From: Hybos culiciformis
Taxonomy: Eukaryota; Arthropoda; Insecta; Diptera; Hybotidae
Assembly (NCBI GenBank): GCA_964007475.1
Contig: OZ023273.1
Location: 99,118,533-99,182,532 of the forward strand
Direction: 5' to 3'
DNA length: 64,000 nt
Part shown: piece by piece, positions 12,801-27,800 of the stretch
Position numbering within the stretch: the stretch's first letter is position 1
Layout: every line of letters starts with the position of its first letter
Notes under the pieces: model-generated
Databases searched by the model: none
Told to the model about the DNA's origin: nothing
What the model saw: the letters and a program-made list of their open reading frames with translations, nothing else
Made by a program: the position numbers and the translations under genes

Positions 12801-15800
12801 TCAAAAGAAAACATAGGACTCTTTGAACCGTGTATATATAGTTTATATCTATTTATTCTTCTTAATATTGATTTCCTTTAAGTGTTATTATATTTATTTA
12901 TTTTTTTGTAAATGAATATAAAATTCTTAACATAATATTTTGATTAAATTCAACATTTAGCTATTTAGCTATTACAATATAGTTTTCAGTGAAAGATGTT
13001 TTAAGTATCAGATACTAACTATCAGATAATAAACTAAATAATATTAATCAAGCTTTGAATTAACATAATATTTAAATATGTTTCAATTTGACTTTTTAAA
13101 GCTAAAATTTTATATATAACATTTGATAACGAAAATAAAATTTCTTGCCATTGTCCATTTACGATTATAAAATAAAATATTTAAAAATAAATTTTAATCA
13201 CAATTTTTAAATAGTGACAAATTAACAATCTAAATAAATTAAAAAAAATAATTTTTTAAATTGCAAAAATTTAAGATTTGAGAATTGCATCCTTAAAGAA
13301 AATTTTTCCAACAAAAATGTTGAAAAATTATATATAAGAAAAACATAACAAAATTAATATAATAATTTTGGAATGGATTTATTTAAATAAAAATTATAAT
13401 AATCTAAACTAATTTCTTCTATATTTTCTGCATGTTATTTTTCAATTAAATTTTTTTATTTTTTTTTTTATTTTTCTTCAGAAAATTTTATATAATAAAA
13501 TACATAATAATATACATATATAAAAAAAAAGTATTAGAAATTGTAAATTTCTATAACTTTTCCATATATGTATAACAATTAAATCCATTTCTGTTTTTAA
13601 TGATGGCAAATATGATCTGAAAGTTTTGCAATTTATTTATATATATATCTATATATATATATATATACAAAAGAGATTTTCCTTTTTGAATCAAACAAAA
13701 GAAAATTTTTTTTTATAAAAATAATAAAATAAACGATAGAAAACAATGTTTTAAAATAAATAACTTTAAGTTCTGTTGTGCTTTTCTTTTTTAACTAATA
13801 CATAAAATTTTCCCTTATAACCATCTATTAACAAACTATTATATACATTATATATGAATAATATTTAAAGTATAGTTATATTGTTTTGAAATTATTAAAA
13901 TTTAATTAAAATATAATAAATTCTCTTCCCTCAAAAAAAAAAAAAAAAAAAAACAAAATAAAAACACAAAAAAAGGAACAGATAAATTCATGATTTTCTA
14001 TTTAAATTTGATGATTAAGTCCGGCAATTTAAAACTTTTTTTAAAACAAAATCAATTTGAATCGATTGACTTAAAGAAATTGATTTAAAGTTGATTTTCA
14101 TTTGAAAATTAAATCTTCATTATGCTCCTATATATAATTTCCTATTTTCGTGAACTTTCTTAAACTTTAATGTATTTTTCATTTAAACGATAATTTCAAG
14201 AATTTTAATTGCAATCAACTGCAATTAAAAAAAACACATTATTAGAGATAATGAACTTTTATAAGACATGAATAAAAAAAGTCTGTGAATAAAATTGGCG
14301 AAGTATAGCCTGAATAATCTTATTAAAACTAAATGGAATTGTTCACTTTTTAAATAATCTTAAACTAATAATTTATGACAAAATCTAATAATAATTTTTG
14401 TTCCACATTTTAACATAAAGTTTCGGAATTTATTTCTATGTCAAATCAATAGGTCACAACAATATGAATAATTCGGATTCAAAATTTCAAAAGCTTATAT
14501 TTTAAATAAATTTCATGACAAATTCTTTAATAAAGAAAAATAACAAAAAAATTGAAGCTATACTTCCCCTTTTTTATCACAGAATTTTAAATTAATTAAT
14601 ATAATCGTACCAGTTTAATTTTTATAAATTATTACCAAACTGGTGGCTTAACTAAACTTGAAACACAGAAGAACTTTAACTTATTAATTTTAAAATATTT
14701 TGTTTTCAAATAAAAAAAAATATTAAAAATTAAATACAAATTAATTAATAAAAAATATAAATTAAATCCCATATATTTAAATTAAAAAATTTACCCATTA
14801 GTAAAATAATAATTTGTTATTATGTTTTTAGCATAATTTGTCTTTTATTTTAAGAATTTATATACATACATATGTGTCTGCCCAGGCCCAAAATCCTTCT
14901 ATTTAAAGTTATCTATATAAATTATATAAAAATACCTATAATTTGTGGAAAAATTAATTAATTTAAAAAATAAAAAAAAAAAAAAAAACATACAAATATT
15001 TTTTTTTTTTTTTATTTCTTTCAATAAAAAATTTTTTAATTTCACAAATTCTTTTTCTATATTCTCCAATAACAAACCGAAAAATTTCACTATTATAAAA
15101 TATTATAAATTCCTATATAAAATGTGTATAGTTGGACTTAATCCTTAATTCAGAAGAAGGTGGTGATTTATCAGATTTTATAACAAATGGCGAATGGTAT
15201 TTAATTGGTTAGTATATATAGTACCAGAAGTATGAAAACTTCAAAAAAAAAAAAAATAAAAAATTTTTTTAAGTTATTAAATTAATATTTTTGGTAGTTT
15301 TTTTTATTAGAATGCCAATTTTCTTTGGAATGTTTTTTTTTTCATACTAAAAAAAAATCATTTAAGAAAAAGTTGAATTCTCTCTAAATTCTTGGCAAAA
15401 TTAATACCGGATTTTTGAAATAATTTGGGTTATTGGAATTTATATATTTCTTTTAAAAAAGTTTTTTAATGCATTTATGGCATAATTGCAAAAGTTTATG
15501 ATGGAATGATATTATTTATGAATTACGAAATTAAGTAAAATTTTAAAGAAAATTCTTTTTAAATATTTTTCGTTTCTTATTCATTCAAATCCTTAGAAAT
15601 AATGGACTTAAACAAAAAAAAAAAACAAACATTTCAATGATGATCGCAGGATCATGCCATCACAAGCTAATTACACAAAAAAAATTAGAATGGAATTTTA
15701 TATCAGGTCTTATTCTAAATTTATTAAATATAATGCCAATTAGAATTTAGAGAGCAACGATTTCATTTTATTATGAAAATTAAAGATTTAGTTTTTTAAT

Positions 15801-18800
15801 AAAAAAAAAAAAAAATTTTGTTATTCTTACTTGAAATAAAAAAAAAAAACTATTTTATTTATAATAAAAAAAATAAAATAAATATATAGGAATGCCGGGG
15901 AAAAAGAATACAATTGTGTACGCATGCTGCCCAGAGCCTTATGTTGATGTAACGTTTACAATACAAATTCGAAGAAGAACGTTATATTATTTTTTCAATT
16001 TAATCGTACCATGTGTTCTAATATCATCCATGGCTTTATTAGGATTTACATTACCACCAGATTCTGGAGAAAAATTAACATTAGGTATGTTTTTAAAATA
16101 TATATATTAATTCTTAATATTTTTTAATTAATGACAATATTCATAATATGTATTAATAATAATTTTACTCTTAGATAGTTCAAAGCAATTAAGATATCCT
16201 TTTTGAAAACTTGGGTCGGTTGGTGTTTTATTATTAGATTTTCTTTCGAATGTTCTCTAAAATCTTAAATGAGGTGTAGGTTTGAAACATTATTTGCTAG
16301 ATTCTGTTCCGAATGGCCCTTCTGTACTAAAATAAATCAATTGTAATTATTAATAACTACAAACATTGAGATACGTTAACATTTAATTTTTGGTTACTCT
16401 ATAAAGATATCTTGGTCAATTTTCATTTAGTTATTTTTCAAAAGGATTTCCTAAAATATATTTCAACAGAAATAAGACTTCAAATAAAATTTAGTCTCTA
16501 ATGTTGTTATTTATTGAAATGAAATTTGTTTCATCCCTTTTTTAAGTAACAAAAACAACCTTTTAATAAATTCTTATTAAATTTAGCTTTTGTCCACAAT
16601 TATGAAGTTTTGATATAACCAAACTTTTCTGTGTAGAAATAATTCTATAATTAAAAGTCGTTAAATTTGAAAGGTTTGGTAGAAGGTGCCATAAAATAAC
16701 ATACATGGTATTAGCGCCCAAATTTGAATTTTGGGTGATAATTCCAAGATATCATTAATGTCAGGAATTAACGCCAAAAAAACTAAACCTTTGTTCTACA
16801 AATTTCAAAAACTCAAAGATTATTAATAGAAAAATGTTTTATTTTGATTACAAAATATTATATTCAAAACATATGACTCAAAACTACAAAGAGGTAGCGT
16901 ACAAAAAGAGAAAGATTATCATATAAATCATATAAATCATCCAAATGTAAACGTTGGCTATAATAATTTGTTGATGATTTTCCTTAGTTAATTAGAGCTT
17001 GTTGGTTTTAATTCATAACAAACAGAATTATGTAGGTATTAGTTTAAATCTAGAATACGTGATTAACAAAATATGGATGAGACGTGATAGTTTTTATGAT
17101 GCTTTCGTTTTTCAAATCAAAGGATTTTAAGGCTAAATGATACCAATATCCAACTATAGTTGTAGATTAATTCCATAATAAAGGATTGATTAATAAAAAT
17201 ACAAGAGAACTGTTTTTTTTAACTAACTACTTCAATGTTTAATACTTTTTAAAACATTCTTTGTGGCAAAGTTAATTGATTACTACTAAGAGAAGTGCGT
17301 AAAAGTCTGCCTTTTTTCATATACAAAATTTAGTCATAAAAGTGTCTATGCTTGTAATGAGCTACAAAATTAATCTTCGAAATAAGATAAATGAAAAATT
17401 TTAATTTTAATTTTTCCATAGATTTGCATAATTTAAGCACTGAAAAATATTTAACATGCATTTGAGTGAAATAATGTAAATAAAAAAATCAAAGCAAATA
17501 TTTTTAATTTCGAAATTAATATTTTTTTTTTGTACTCAAAGATACACTTTCTTTCGTGAAGTTGCTCTTCTGTTTCGTAAATGTTAACTTCTCTAAATCT
17601 CATTATCACTTTAGCCTTTTAAATTTTAACGATACTATAAATTCAAATTAAAGAGACTTTCAATTTGCAATTATGTTCCCATTCTCAGGTAATTAATAAA
17701 TTAATAAATTTATAATACATCTGAAATAAAAAAAAATAAATAAAATTTGCGATCTCGTTAAAATTATATTTTTCTATAGTTTATCTTTATGTTTTTTTTT
17801 TTTTCTTTCTTTTATAAATTATTTTTGCAGGCGTTACTATACTTCTATCGTTAACAGTTTTTCTTAATCTTGTTGCTGAATCTATGCCGACAACGTCGGA
17901 TGCTGTTCCTCTTATAGGTACACACTTTAAAAATTTAGAAGTTTAAAAAACAAAAATCAAAATAAAAAAGGCAATAAAAAATAAAACGCGGAAAAAAAAA
18001 ATAAGAATTATAAAAATAAGTCGCATTTGAGATACGAATAAAAAATTATTTAAAATAATACTATATATTACTTCGAAGAAAGATTAAAAACGATTTTTTT
18101 TCCATTCATTCGCAAATAAAATTAAAATTTCAGTATAATATTACACAGTGCATTAATTTCGGGAAAAACAAAAATAATCATTTAGAAAATAGGTCTTTTA
18201 GTTAATAAAGATATTATATATTATTATACTATCAAAATTGTTTTAATATAACTATTACAGTGAATTTAGAAAAAAAAAATATAAAAATTAACTAAGTTAA
18301 CAAGGATTAAAATACGTTAATTAGAATAACTTCATATTCATGCGACATTCTAACTTACTTTGCCCACTTATTTCAAGCTGTGTCACAAAAAGTTTATGTG
18401 CAAAATATAAACATAGAAAAACTCAAATACGAGTAAAAGGTCGTTAAATTTTAACAACCATTCACGGTGAAATCGTATTTCAATTGCTGTTGTTACATGC
18501 TACTTTTTTCAGTGAATATCCAGAGTTCAATTTCTGAATTTCAATGATTAATGACCAAAAATTGATTTTTTTTTTTTTTGCAAAACTGGAAGGCCTAGTT
18601 TCAAAGAACTCATCAAATCAGTACACCAATAATATTTAAAGAAAAAATATTATAGGAAATTTTTTTTTGATATTTTTGAAGCTACATAATTTTTCTGATG
18701 TAGGTTTTTCCAAAATGTCATATTATGTTTTCGTGTATATGCACTTTTATGTATGTAATGACATAAGAATTTTATGAATTTATACTGCAGTGACCTATAA

Positions 18801-21800
18801 CTAAGTTTTTTTTTTCTTTAATTTTGACGAATTTTAAAGAGTCGAATATTTTAAAGTCTGAGTACGGAGAACAGTCCAATAATATTTGCACTCTAAACTA
18901 TTCATTTCGAATATTACGATTCGGAATTTTCAAGCTTTATAAGAAATGACATAATTAAATAGATAATTTTATTTATTAACTTAAGCTCGTTGAATTTCTA
19001 AAAATTTTACTTTTACCCAGCGGTTTAAAGAAACAAAATTTATTTATGTTTAGAGTGAAATAAAATATATATAGCATTGCTGTATAGCTATGCTAAGATC
19101 CACTATAGCTTTATTAACTTTACAAATTTAATTTAAAATCCTTTCAAATAATCTGAGAATTTGTTAATAATATCACTAAATATATTTTTATTAAATTACT
19201 TATTGATTTATTTCATAATTTGGTCTGAGTTTTCAATTCATATTGTTATAAAATCCATTATAATTGCAATTTTTAGGCCAATGAAAAAATGATAGGAGAA
19301 ACAAATTGAATAAAAATAAGTTACCAATATTACTTTATTGATAAAACTAATATTAAATTAGCCTAAACCAATGTAGGGACGGATGATTATAATAATAGAA
19401 ACTGCATAATCCACAAGCTATATGTTAAAATGTAAATTATTCTGATGAATATAATATAATTAAGAAAAACTAAAATATTGTGTACATAAGTGTATTATTC
19501 TATGATCCATCAGAATGGAAAGTCATTTCGATTAGAAGACTAAACTAATATTCTTTCATAAAGGTAAAAAAGATTTTAATTATTTTAAATATAAAATTAT
19601 AAAATTAAAAAAAAAGTCAACTTAAATTTTTATAACTTTTTAGTTAACATGGATATAGACTAATATTATTGAAAAAAAAAATGTGGTCGACAGCAAAGTT
19701 AAATGCAACCGGAAAAATAATTAAATGCATACAAATTACGTGACTTTATAAACAAGATTTAAACAAATTTATGTTATTAAGAAAAGTCAAATAAACTATA
19801 ACAACTGATTAAGAATAAGTTTAGAATTAGATTCATATATTTTATAAATGTATGCAAATTTTATGAAAGAAAATTTATGCATAACATCAATGGTATGCAT
19901 AACTAAAAAAGCATAATAGTTGAATAATACACGGAAAAAAATTGGTTGTACTGATAACTAAAAAAAAAGTTAAAAAAACAACGAAAATTTCGTCGATTTT
20001 GCTTATACGAACCTTGTCTTTGACAAAAGATCATATATTAAAGATTAACGAACTGTTTTAAAAAGGACTAAAAAAAAGAAATTTTTTCGTTATAAAAAAA
20101 TATACCTACTAAATTTACGTAACCAAAACTTAAATTTTCATTATTTGAACGAAACTTCCACTATAGAAATTTTTTGACTTGTCAATTTAATTTAAGTGTT
20201 AAAAAATTTGTAGAATTTGTGAACAGCAAATTGCTTGTACCAACCATTGCTTACTATAACTCAAACATATAACTTTTTATATACTATTTAATAACATAAG
20301 ATTGAAATGCCTTAAGACTGGGTTATTGTTTATTATTGAATTTTTCACCACATGCACAAGAGAAGATTACGCGTTAATAAAATCAGTGCGATATCAGGCA
20401 AATCGTTATTATAGTTCAAAATGATACGATAACAAATAGTGTTTAAACATGACCATTTTATGCTTGTCTTCTTCCTGAAAAATAAAAGAGAAATTCAGTT
20501 AATATCGAAATTAATAAGGCTATAGTGGATTGTGTTGTTGATTTTGAGTCTGAATATATTACGTGATAATATGAGATGCGCTATATTCATATAAAGCTTT
20601 TAGTTAATAAATAAAATAACCACCTACAGATATTATTATTATTTTTTTTTTTAAGTTTTAATGGATTATAAATTTTTTTTATTTCAAAAAACTCTCCATA
20701 AAGAACATATCTTCAAATTTTGCAGACAATTAATGTTTAGAATTAGTTACCTTTCATTTTTTCATTTCCATCAATTTAAAATACATTTTTTCAATAATTC
20801 ATTAATATTATTTATAACTTTTTTGAAGTTCTCATTGAAACTATTACTCATACATTATACATACATTATATATAACTATATTTTCGAGCTAATACTAATA
20901 ATTTTTTGTTGTTGGTTTGTTATCAATTAATTATCATTAACAAATTGTTGTTCTGTGATTTTTCTTCGAAAAGTGTTACTTCAGTTTTTGAGTAGGATAT
21001 ATTTAGTTGATATATTTAGTTATCTCAAACATATGGTTTAACATTTTAAAAATATCTTATTTTGTGCCAGATATAACTGATTGAGTACTACATACAATAT
21101 ATTGTAATTATGCACTAATTTATAAATATGGTTTACTTTACTACGGTCTTTTTGTTTCATTTACAACACATTGCATTATTATGTGGATAATATTTTTAAT
21201 GATGTAAATATTTTTAAAATTTCTGACTAATTAATTTGTTTATGTGAAAATTTTGTAGCAATAATAGCAATAGCTTATGAATTTCAACTTTGAAAATTTT
21301 TTCCTGTTCACATTTTGCGCTATTTGTAGGACTTTGAAATTAAAAATATTTCTATTCTGAAATTGATATGAACTTTATAATCTTGTTGAGAATAGTGAAA
21401 GATTAAAATTATGGATAAAAATATTATAATGAACCCTAAAAACAAAAAAATTGTTTGTAATTTGATTTGTTGAGGTATTTTTTTTTACTGAAGGTAGTTG
21501 AGCCATATAACTAAAATTTTGCATAAAAATAGTAACAGCTTGTACGAATTTCGATTATGTAATCTTTCTTTCATGTACACACTTATATGGTCATTTTTCA
21601 TTAATCACATTTCCTAATCCCACATTATATTTTTGATTTTGTCATATATTTTTGAAGAATGTTCAATATATTGAAATAATAAATATAAAAAATTTCAATA
21701 ATAACTTTTTCTTTTAATAAAGTTAAAACAATTAGATATTCGTTTCGAATTATATCCGAAATTTCCACATTTGTTGGAACTTCAACGTACTACATGTATA

Positions 21801-24800
21801 ATACTTATATATTAATTTAATTATTTATTTTCATGTTTTATAAAAACCCGAATCTAAGTTGGTACGTTGGTACATTAACTTTTTAATTGTACGTATAATA
21901 ATTTTGAAGGAAAGGCCTACATTTCAGAAAGAATTATAAAGCTTTTATAGGTTGATCTGAGTTTTTGTTTGTACATTTTTATGAAATTTTAAAGATAATA
22001 TTGTATGCCAGAGAAAAAAAAACTAGAGATTGATTTTTTTTTTTTAAATATTGTTTTTAGTTTTTGAGAAAAAAAAAATGTTTCAATGTGATTTTTGGAT
22101 ATGGGTGTAATAAAAATTATTTTTTGTTTAATTTTGACATATTTAGTTTAATTGTTTACAAACAAAAAAACAACAAGAAAAAATATGTAAAAAAAAAAAG
22201 GAAAACAAACTAAAAACATAATAGTCAAGAAATCCAAAAACAGTCCTTTTTTATGTAATTCAATGTAATGAGCATCAAAAAATATTTTAACTTCATTTTT
22301 ACTCATTTTATTTCTATCTCTCGCCAAGTAAATATTTCTTAAATTTAAAAATATTCAGGCTCTTGCATTTTTTTTTTTTTTGTAAATCACTCTATTTAAA
22401 AATTAGTATGTAATGCGTTTCAAAATTATACATAATTCAACCCACACTCAATCAAAAGGCCTGAAATAAATAATACTTGTAAATCTTATATTATATACAC
22501 ACAGTAACAGTATAATAATGTAACAATATTAAGGGTAATCTATAGGAATTAATGATATAATGTAGAAGTGTGAAAAATTCTCAGTGTTACTATATATAAT
22601 CTATTCTTAAATCTACATAAGTACAAAAATGTATCAGATGTGAAATTTCAATCTGAACTCTATTTTTACCGACAAGTGAATTATCAAAAATATCACCGTT
22701 CTTTCATGTTTTGTGGAAAATTTCTTATAATACATTATGGATACATGTATAATTTATTTTTTTCAAGACAACAAAACATATTTCAAGCGGCATATTAATC
22801 TCTATTTTTTGTAAATATTATAAGCTGGAAATCTTCGCTCAATATTATAATCACAAAAGTTGCATTTGGAAAAGCTCTACATTGAAAACACTGTTTCTAG
22901 AAACGATGTGGAAATTTTTTTTCAAATTAACAATCTTTCAAATTAACAATCTTTCACCTTTTTCTTAAATTACATTATATATTTGGTTATTAAATCTTTA
23001 AAATGTTAATTGTTAATAATATGTTACAGAACGACGTCCTATATAGGATCGAGACAAACTGCTTATCTACATTCAATTATTTTTAAAGCATAAATAAAGA
23101 GTTTCTGTTTCTAAATGAATTTTATAGACCGTCATTCAAAATGTGTTGAGTGCCTCAGGGGATTTTAAAAACAACTTATATATTAATTTCGAATACATAG
23201 TTTGAACAACTTAATCGATTATTTTTCTGTTCACACTAATAGAAGATATAACAAAACTAATGGTGTGTCTGTAAAATTTATCTCCCTATTACAGGTCATT
23301 TGGCACCAAAATAATCCATCAAATTTTCTTCACATAAAAATAATTTCCGCTCATTTCTAATTTAATATTTCTTAAAATATAAAATTTTATCTATAATTCC
23401 GAAATTTATGTATAGCCAATAACTTATTTTTTACTAATTACTTATTTTGATAAAATATTTCCATTATCTTTAGAGATAATCATTAATTTTTATAGTTATC
23501 CGTTATTGTTACACACATATTACATGTATATTTTTTTTTATGTTCCATTACAAATATTACACACACATTGCATTGTACATAACCCAAAATTTTATAATGA
23601 TAAAATCAATACTTTATGTATTTTTGTATTTTCATACCTAATTCACCATTATTCGTCGAATATCTAAGAAAACATTATGTAAAATTATATATTTTTGAAT
23701 AACATCAAACAATATTGTAAATGTAAATGGATAACTTATTTTGATGTCATATGTTAAATAATACTATATAATCCGCTTTTATATATGTATATTTAATGGA
23801 TTAATATTTAGGTATAGTCTAAATTTTAACAATAAATCTAAAAACAAATTACAAAACTTTCTTGGAACAGAAAATTAGATAATATTCTGTGAGGTTAATT
23901 GTCTTGTGCTTTTAATATATTTAATATATTTTACATCAGCGATTTTTATCTTTTAGTATAAACATCTTAGTGTTAAAAATACAATATAATTTTAGAAACA
24001 AGATTATGGAAACTTTATTTTTATATAATATACATATATGCAATTCTTCGCATTAATTTTTGATTTTTGATATTTACCATAAACCTCTCACAATTTCAAA
24101 TTAGTACATTACCTTACCACAAAAAACATTTTCTTTCCCAAATTATACATTTTTGATTTAAGCAAAAAAATAATAATCAACTGCCGGCCGAGATATTTTT
24201 TTAATTCATTAAAATAAGAATAAAAATAGAAATTTAATGAAAATATTGAGAAAGGATATTAATCATTCTGCCTCATGTTGTTTTTTATTATGTTTTACAT
24301 GAACTCGTCAGAAGCTCAAGTCAGAAATTATAAATTCAGCAATCACTAATTTCACTTCACAATATTTTTTCGTACAATATTTTAAAAATGCCTTCGCCTA
24401 ATTATTTCTACGATTTTGCAATAATGTCCTATACTTATAGTTCACGATATTAAAATGATTAAACAAAATTATTTGCGCGAAACAAGCTACTTCGATTGTA
24501 AGTAATGTTAACTCTAATGCTCTCTTGGCTTAAAATCAATCGTTTAAAATAATTTGAAACATTAATATTTTCCAATTTCCGAAAACCTTTTGATACGAAT
24601 AGTTTCAACCGACTAAACAACTATTTCAGCAATATTGTGTAGTTTGCGTTTTCTTATAAATATAAATTGATTAACTCTGTGATCCCAATTCTCTCTGTTG
24701 CTTTTAATTCAAATATTTTGAAAGATACCAAAATCTAAGAGTTGTTGAAATCTACGAACTTTTTTCGAACCTTGGAAAAAAGTAATCATTTCAGGCTTGA

Positions 24801-27800
24801 TATTATCAAATGGAATTTTTTTTTATCGAAAAAAAGTTTTACAAAAATTTTAGCATGATTAGTGTTTATGACAAAGTACAATAGCACAATTTGTACACCA
24901 TACCGTGAAGAGGTTCTCATTTTTAATTTAATACCATAATTCTTTTACGTTCAGGAAAAAAGACAAGATAGGTTTCGTATGTTAATTTGTATTTATTTGG
25001 ACGTTCTTTTTAATAAATGAAAAATTTGATTTTGGTTTTGTGAGCGAATCATGACTTTAAAGTAAGTATATCAAAAACGTTAGACATTACGCATATTGTT
25101 TATCTAAGAATTTTTACGTTTTTACTTAAAATTAAGAATAACGAATATTCTACTGAACTTTGATGTCTCATAAAAATTCTAATTATTTTAATGGTAGCAA
25201 ATAAACCTGATATGCTGCGATTGACATTCTTTTAAATTAAGCTTAATAAACATTGCATTTAATTCATAAAATCAATCAAAATTTTTGGTTTTTTATATGT
25301 ATACCTGTACAAGTTGATTAAAAGGATTAGGAAAAATACATAAAATGTATCCTGGTAATATAAAAAAAAACTAAAAGTAACGGTTAAATATTTAGAAGTT
25401 GGTATATCATAAATTTCTGATTTGTTTTCCTCACTAAATTGTTAAACTTTTTCCAAACGACCCCAACTTAAAATTGTTAGAGATAAAGAAATTGATTGAT
25501 ATCTAATTCACTTAAAGACCATTACGTATGTTTTTGATGAATAGACCTCTTTCCTTTCAAACTAAATTTGTTTAGATATCAGATGAAATATGTTTTTCTT
25601 AAAATTTTTAACCTAAAATTCCAACTTTGAAGTAATTGTCCTAAATATTTTTAACCGCCAAAACTTTATAAATTAGATCATTATAATTTTAGAATTTATA
25701 AATTATTAAAATAGAAACCTATATATATTTACTTACTTACTAACATAATGTAAATAACAATAATGAAATTTAAAAAAATTTAAGAAGCAACAAACTTCAA
25801 TTTTATTCTTTCCAGGAGTTACTATTCTTCTATCACTCACAGTGTTTCTCAACCTTGTAGCTGAAACATTGCCCCAAGTGTCCGATGCAATCCCTTTGTT
25901 AGGTATTGAGATTGCATTCCATTTTTGCATAACAAATGAAAAAAAAAAAATGTTTTTTTATTTAAATTTCAGTTTTTGACACAAGATTTTTTTTTAATTT
26001 ATAACCTATGAATATTTAAATATTGGTGTTTTTGTATTTGAAAATTAAATAATATTATATACTAACAATTATTATACATTAAATATATAATTTAAAATTT
26101 AACAAATAAATTTTGTTGATTTATGTTTATTGAATATTTCACCCGTTTGTTCATTTTAATTTTTATTTTTTATTTTTATAAATTTAGCTAAAAGAATAAT
26201 ATTTTCACACTCATAAAAATGAAATATATTTAATGGTTTATGCATACCAATAATTAACTTAAAAATTTTACTTCATTTTTTTTTTTTTTTTTGTTTTATT
26301 CAATAATATTTCTATCAATGAGTTATATTATAACCGTCTCTATAATAATGAAATTAAATTGCATTAAAAGATTTTAATAGATTTAGTAAGGATAATATTA
26401 ATAATGCAATCAATGTATTTAATTAATTTAGCCGTAACAAAGCTTCCAAAGCAAGCGTAATATATCGGTAAGATCGCAAAATAAATTGATTTTAATTGAC
26501 GCTTAATCCTTCCTTACTTAATCTACTACAAAGCATAATATATGAATTTAGTAAATAAAATATATTGTACTTCTAAGTGATGATCAGGATAATGAAATAA
26601 AACGAAGAAACATTTGTCACAAATTAAAAGGATACTAAACTCAAAGTTAAAAATATTAATAAATGAACAATACAATAGTCAATTTACTCTATATCTAAAC
26701 TGAAATAACTTTTATATTATTATCCTTTAATAATATTGATATTATTTATATAAAATTTATTTATGAGTATGAAAATAATATTCTTTTAATAAAAGGCTGA
26801 CGCCAACATTTTTGAAAAGAAGAAATTTTAAAATATGCGATTGATTTCTTTTACTTTTAAAGCTGCCTTATATAAATGTTCAATTCATATTATAAATATA
26901 TAAAATAATAAAACGGAGAAAATAATAAATAAATTCTTAAGTTCTGGATTTTAACTTTTTTTTTTCTTGTTTTTCAGTTGAAATTCTATATCTTCTGTTT
27001 ATATACTCTTTGAATTTTCAAATTTAAATAATCTATCGTATATAAATATAAAATATATATATATAATATATATAAATGTATGTAAAAAAAACTAAAACAA
27101 ATTTAATTGATAATTTTTAATTTTCAATTATTTTCTTTTTTGCGTATTTTGAATGTAAATACTTAGTTTATATGTTAATTTGTTTAATTTTTTTATGTTA
27201 TTATTTTTTTTTATATATATAAATATTAGTATATACATACTTTTAAAATATTGAAAAAGCATATAATTTATATCTACATAATATTGTAGATAGAATTACC
27301 AAAATAAATAAGAATAAATTAAGATTAAATTAGGGAATTATTTAGACTCTCTATCGAATAAAAAAATAAGTAAATTTACTATAGACTTTTAAATTTAATA
27401 AAATTTTATACATTAAAAAATTAAATTATGAATTTATATTTGTTCGCTGCTTTAAGGCCTGTTTCCTAATGCGAGCTAAGTGAAGTAAACATTATGAATT
27501 TTTTCCTTTAATTCGAATAGAAATAATTGATTAACTTACATTTAACATATAACACAGATTAAAAAAATAAATAAATATAGTATTTTCTTTTTGTATTTCA
27601 CTTAACTCGAACAAGAAACTAGGCTTTATTAGTAAAAGACTGAAAATCATTAATGGGCTTATTTTGATTTTAATGATCTAATACTATTCACCACTTCCCA
27701 GTGTAAAAAAAAAAATTGGTTTTTATTTGCAGTAGAATAATTATAAGTTTTTATTTTAAAGATAAAATACCTACTTATATTTTTTTTTTTTTTTTTCAAA

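Noticed and set aside
15892..16110. ORF with ATG start encoding the TM1 region
   Set aside because: The ATG is the internal Met after the exon 6/7 Gly codon and the ORF runs into intron; it is exon 7, not a small gene.
25733..25930. 65-codon minus-strand ORF
   Set aside because: Antisense of exon 8b and its flanks.
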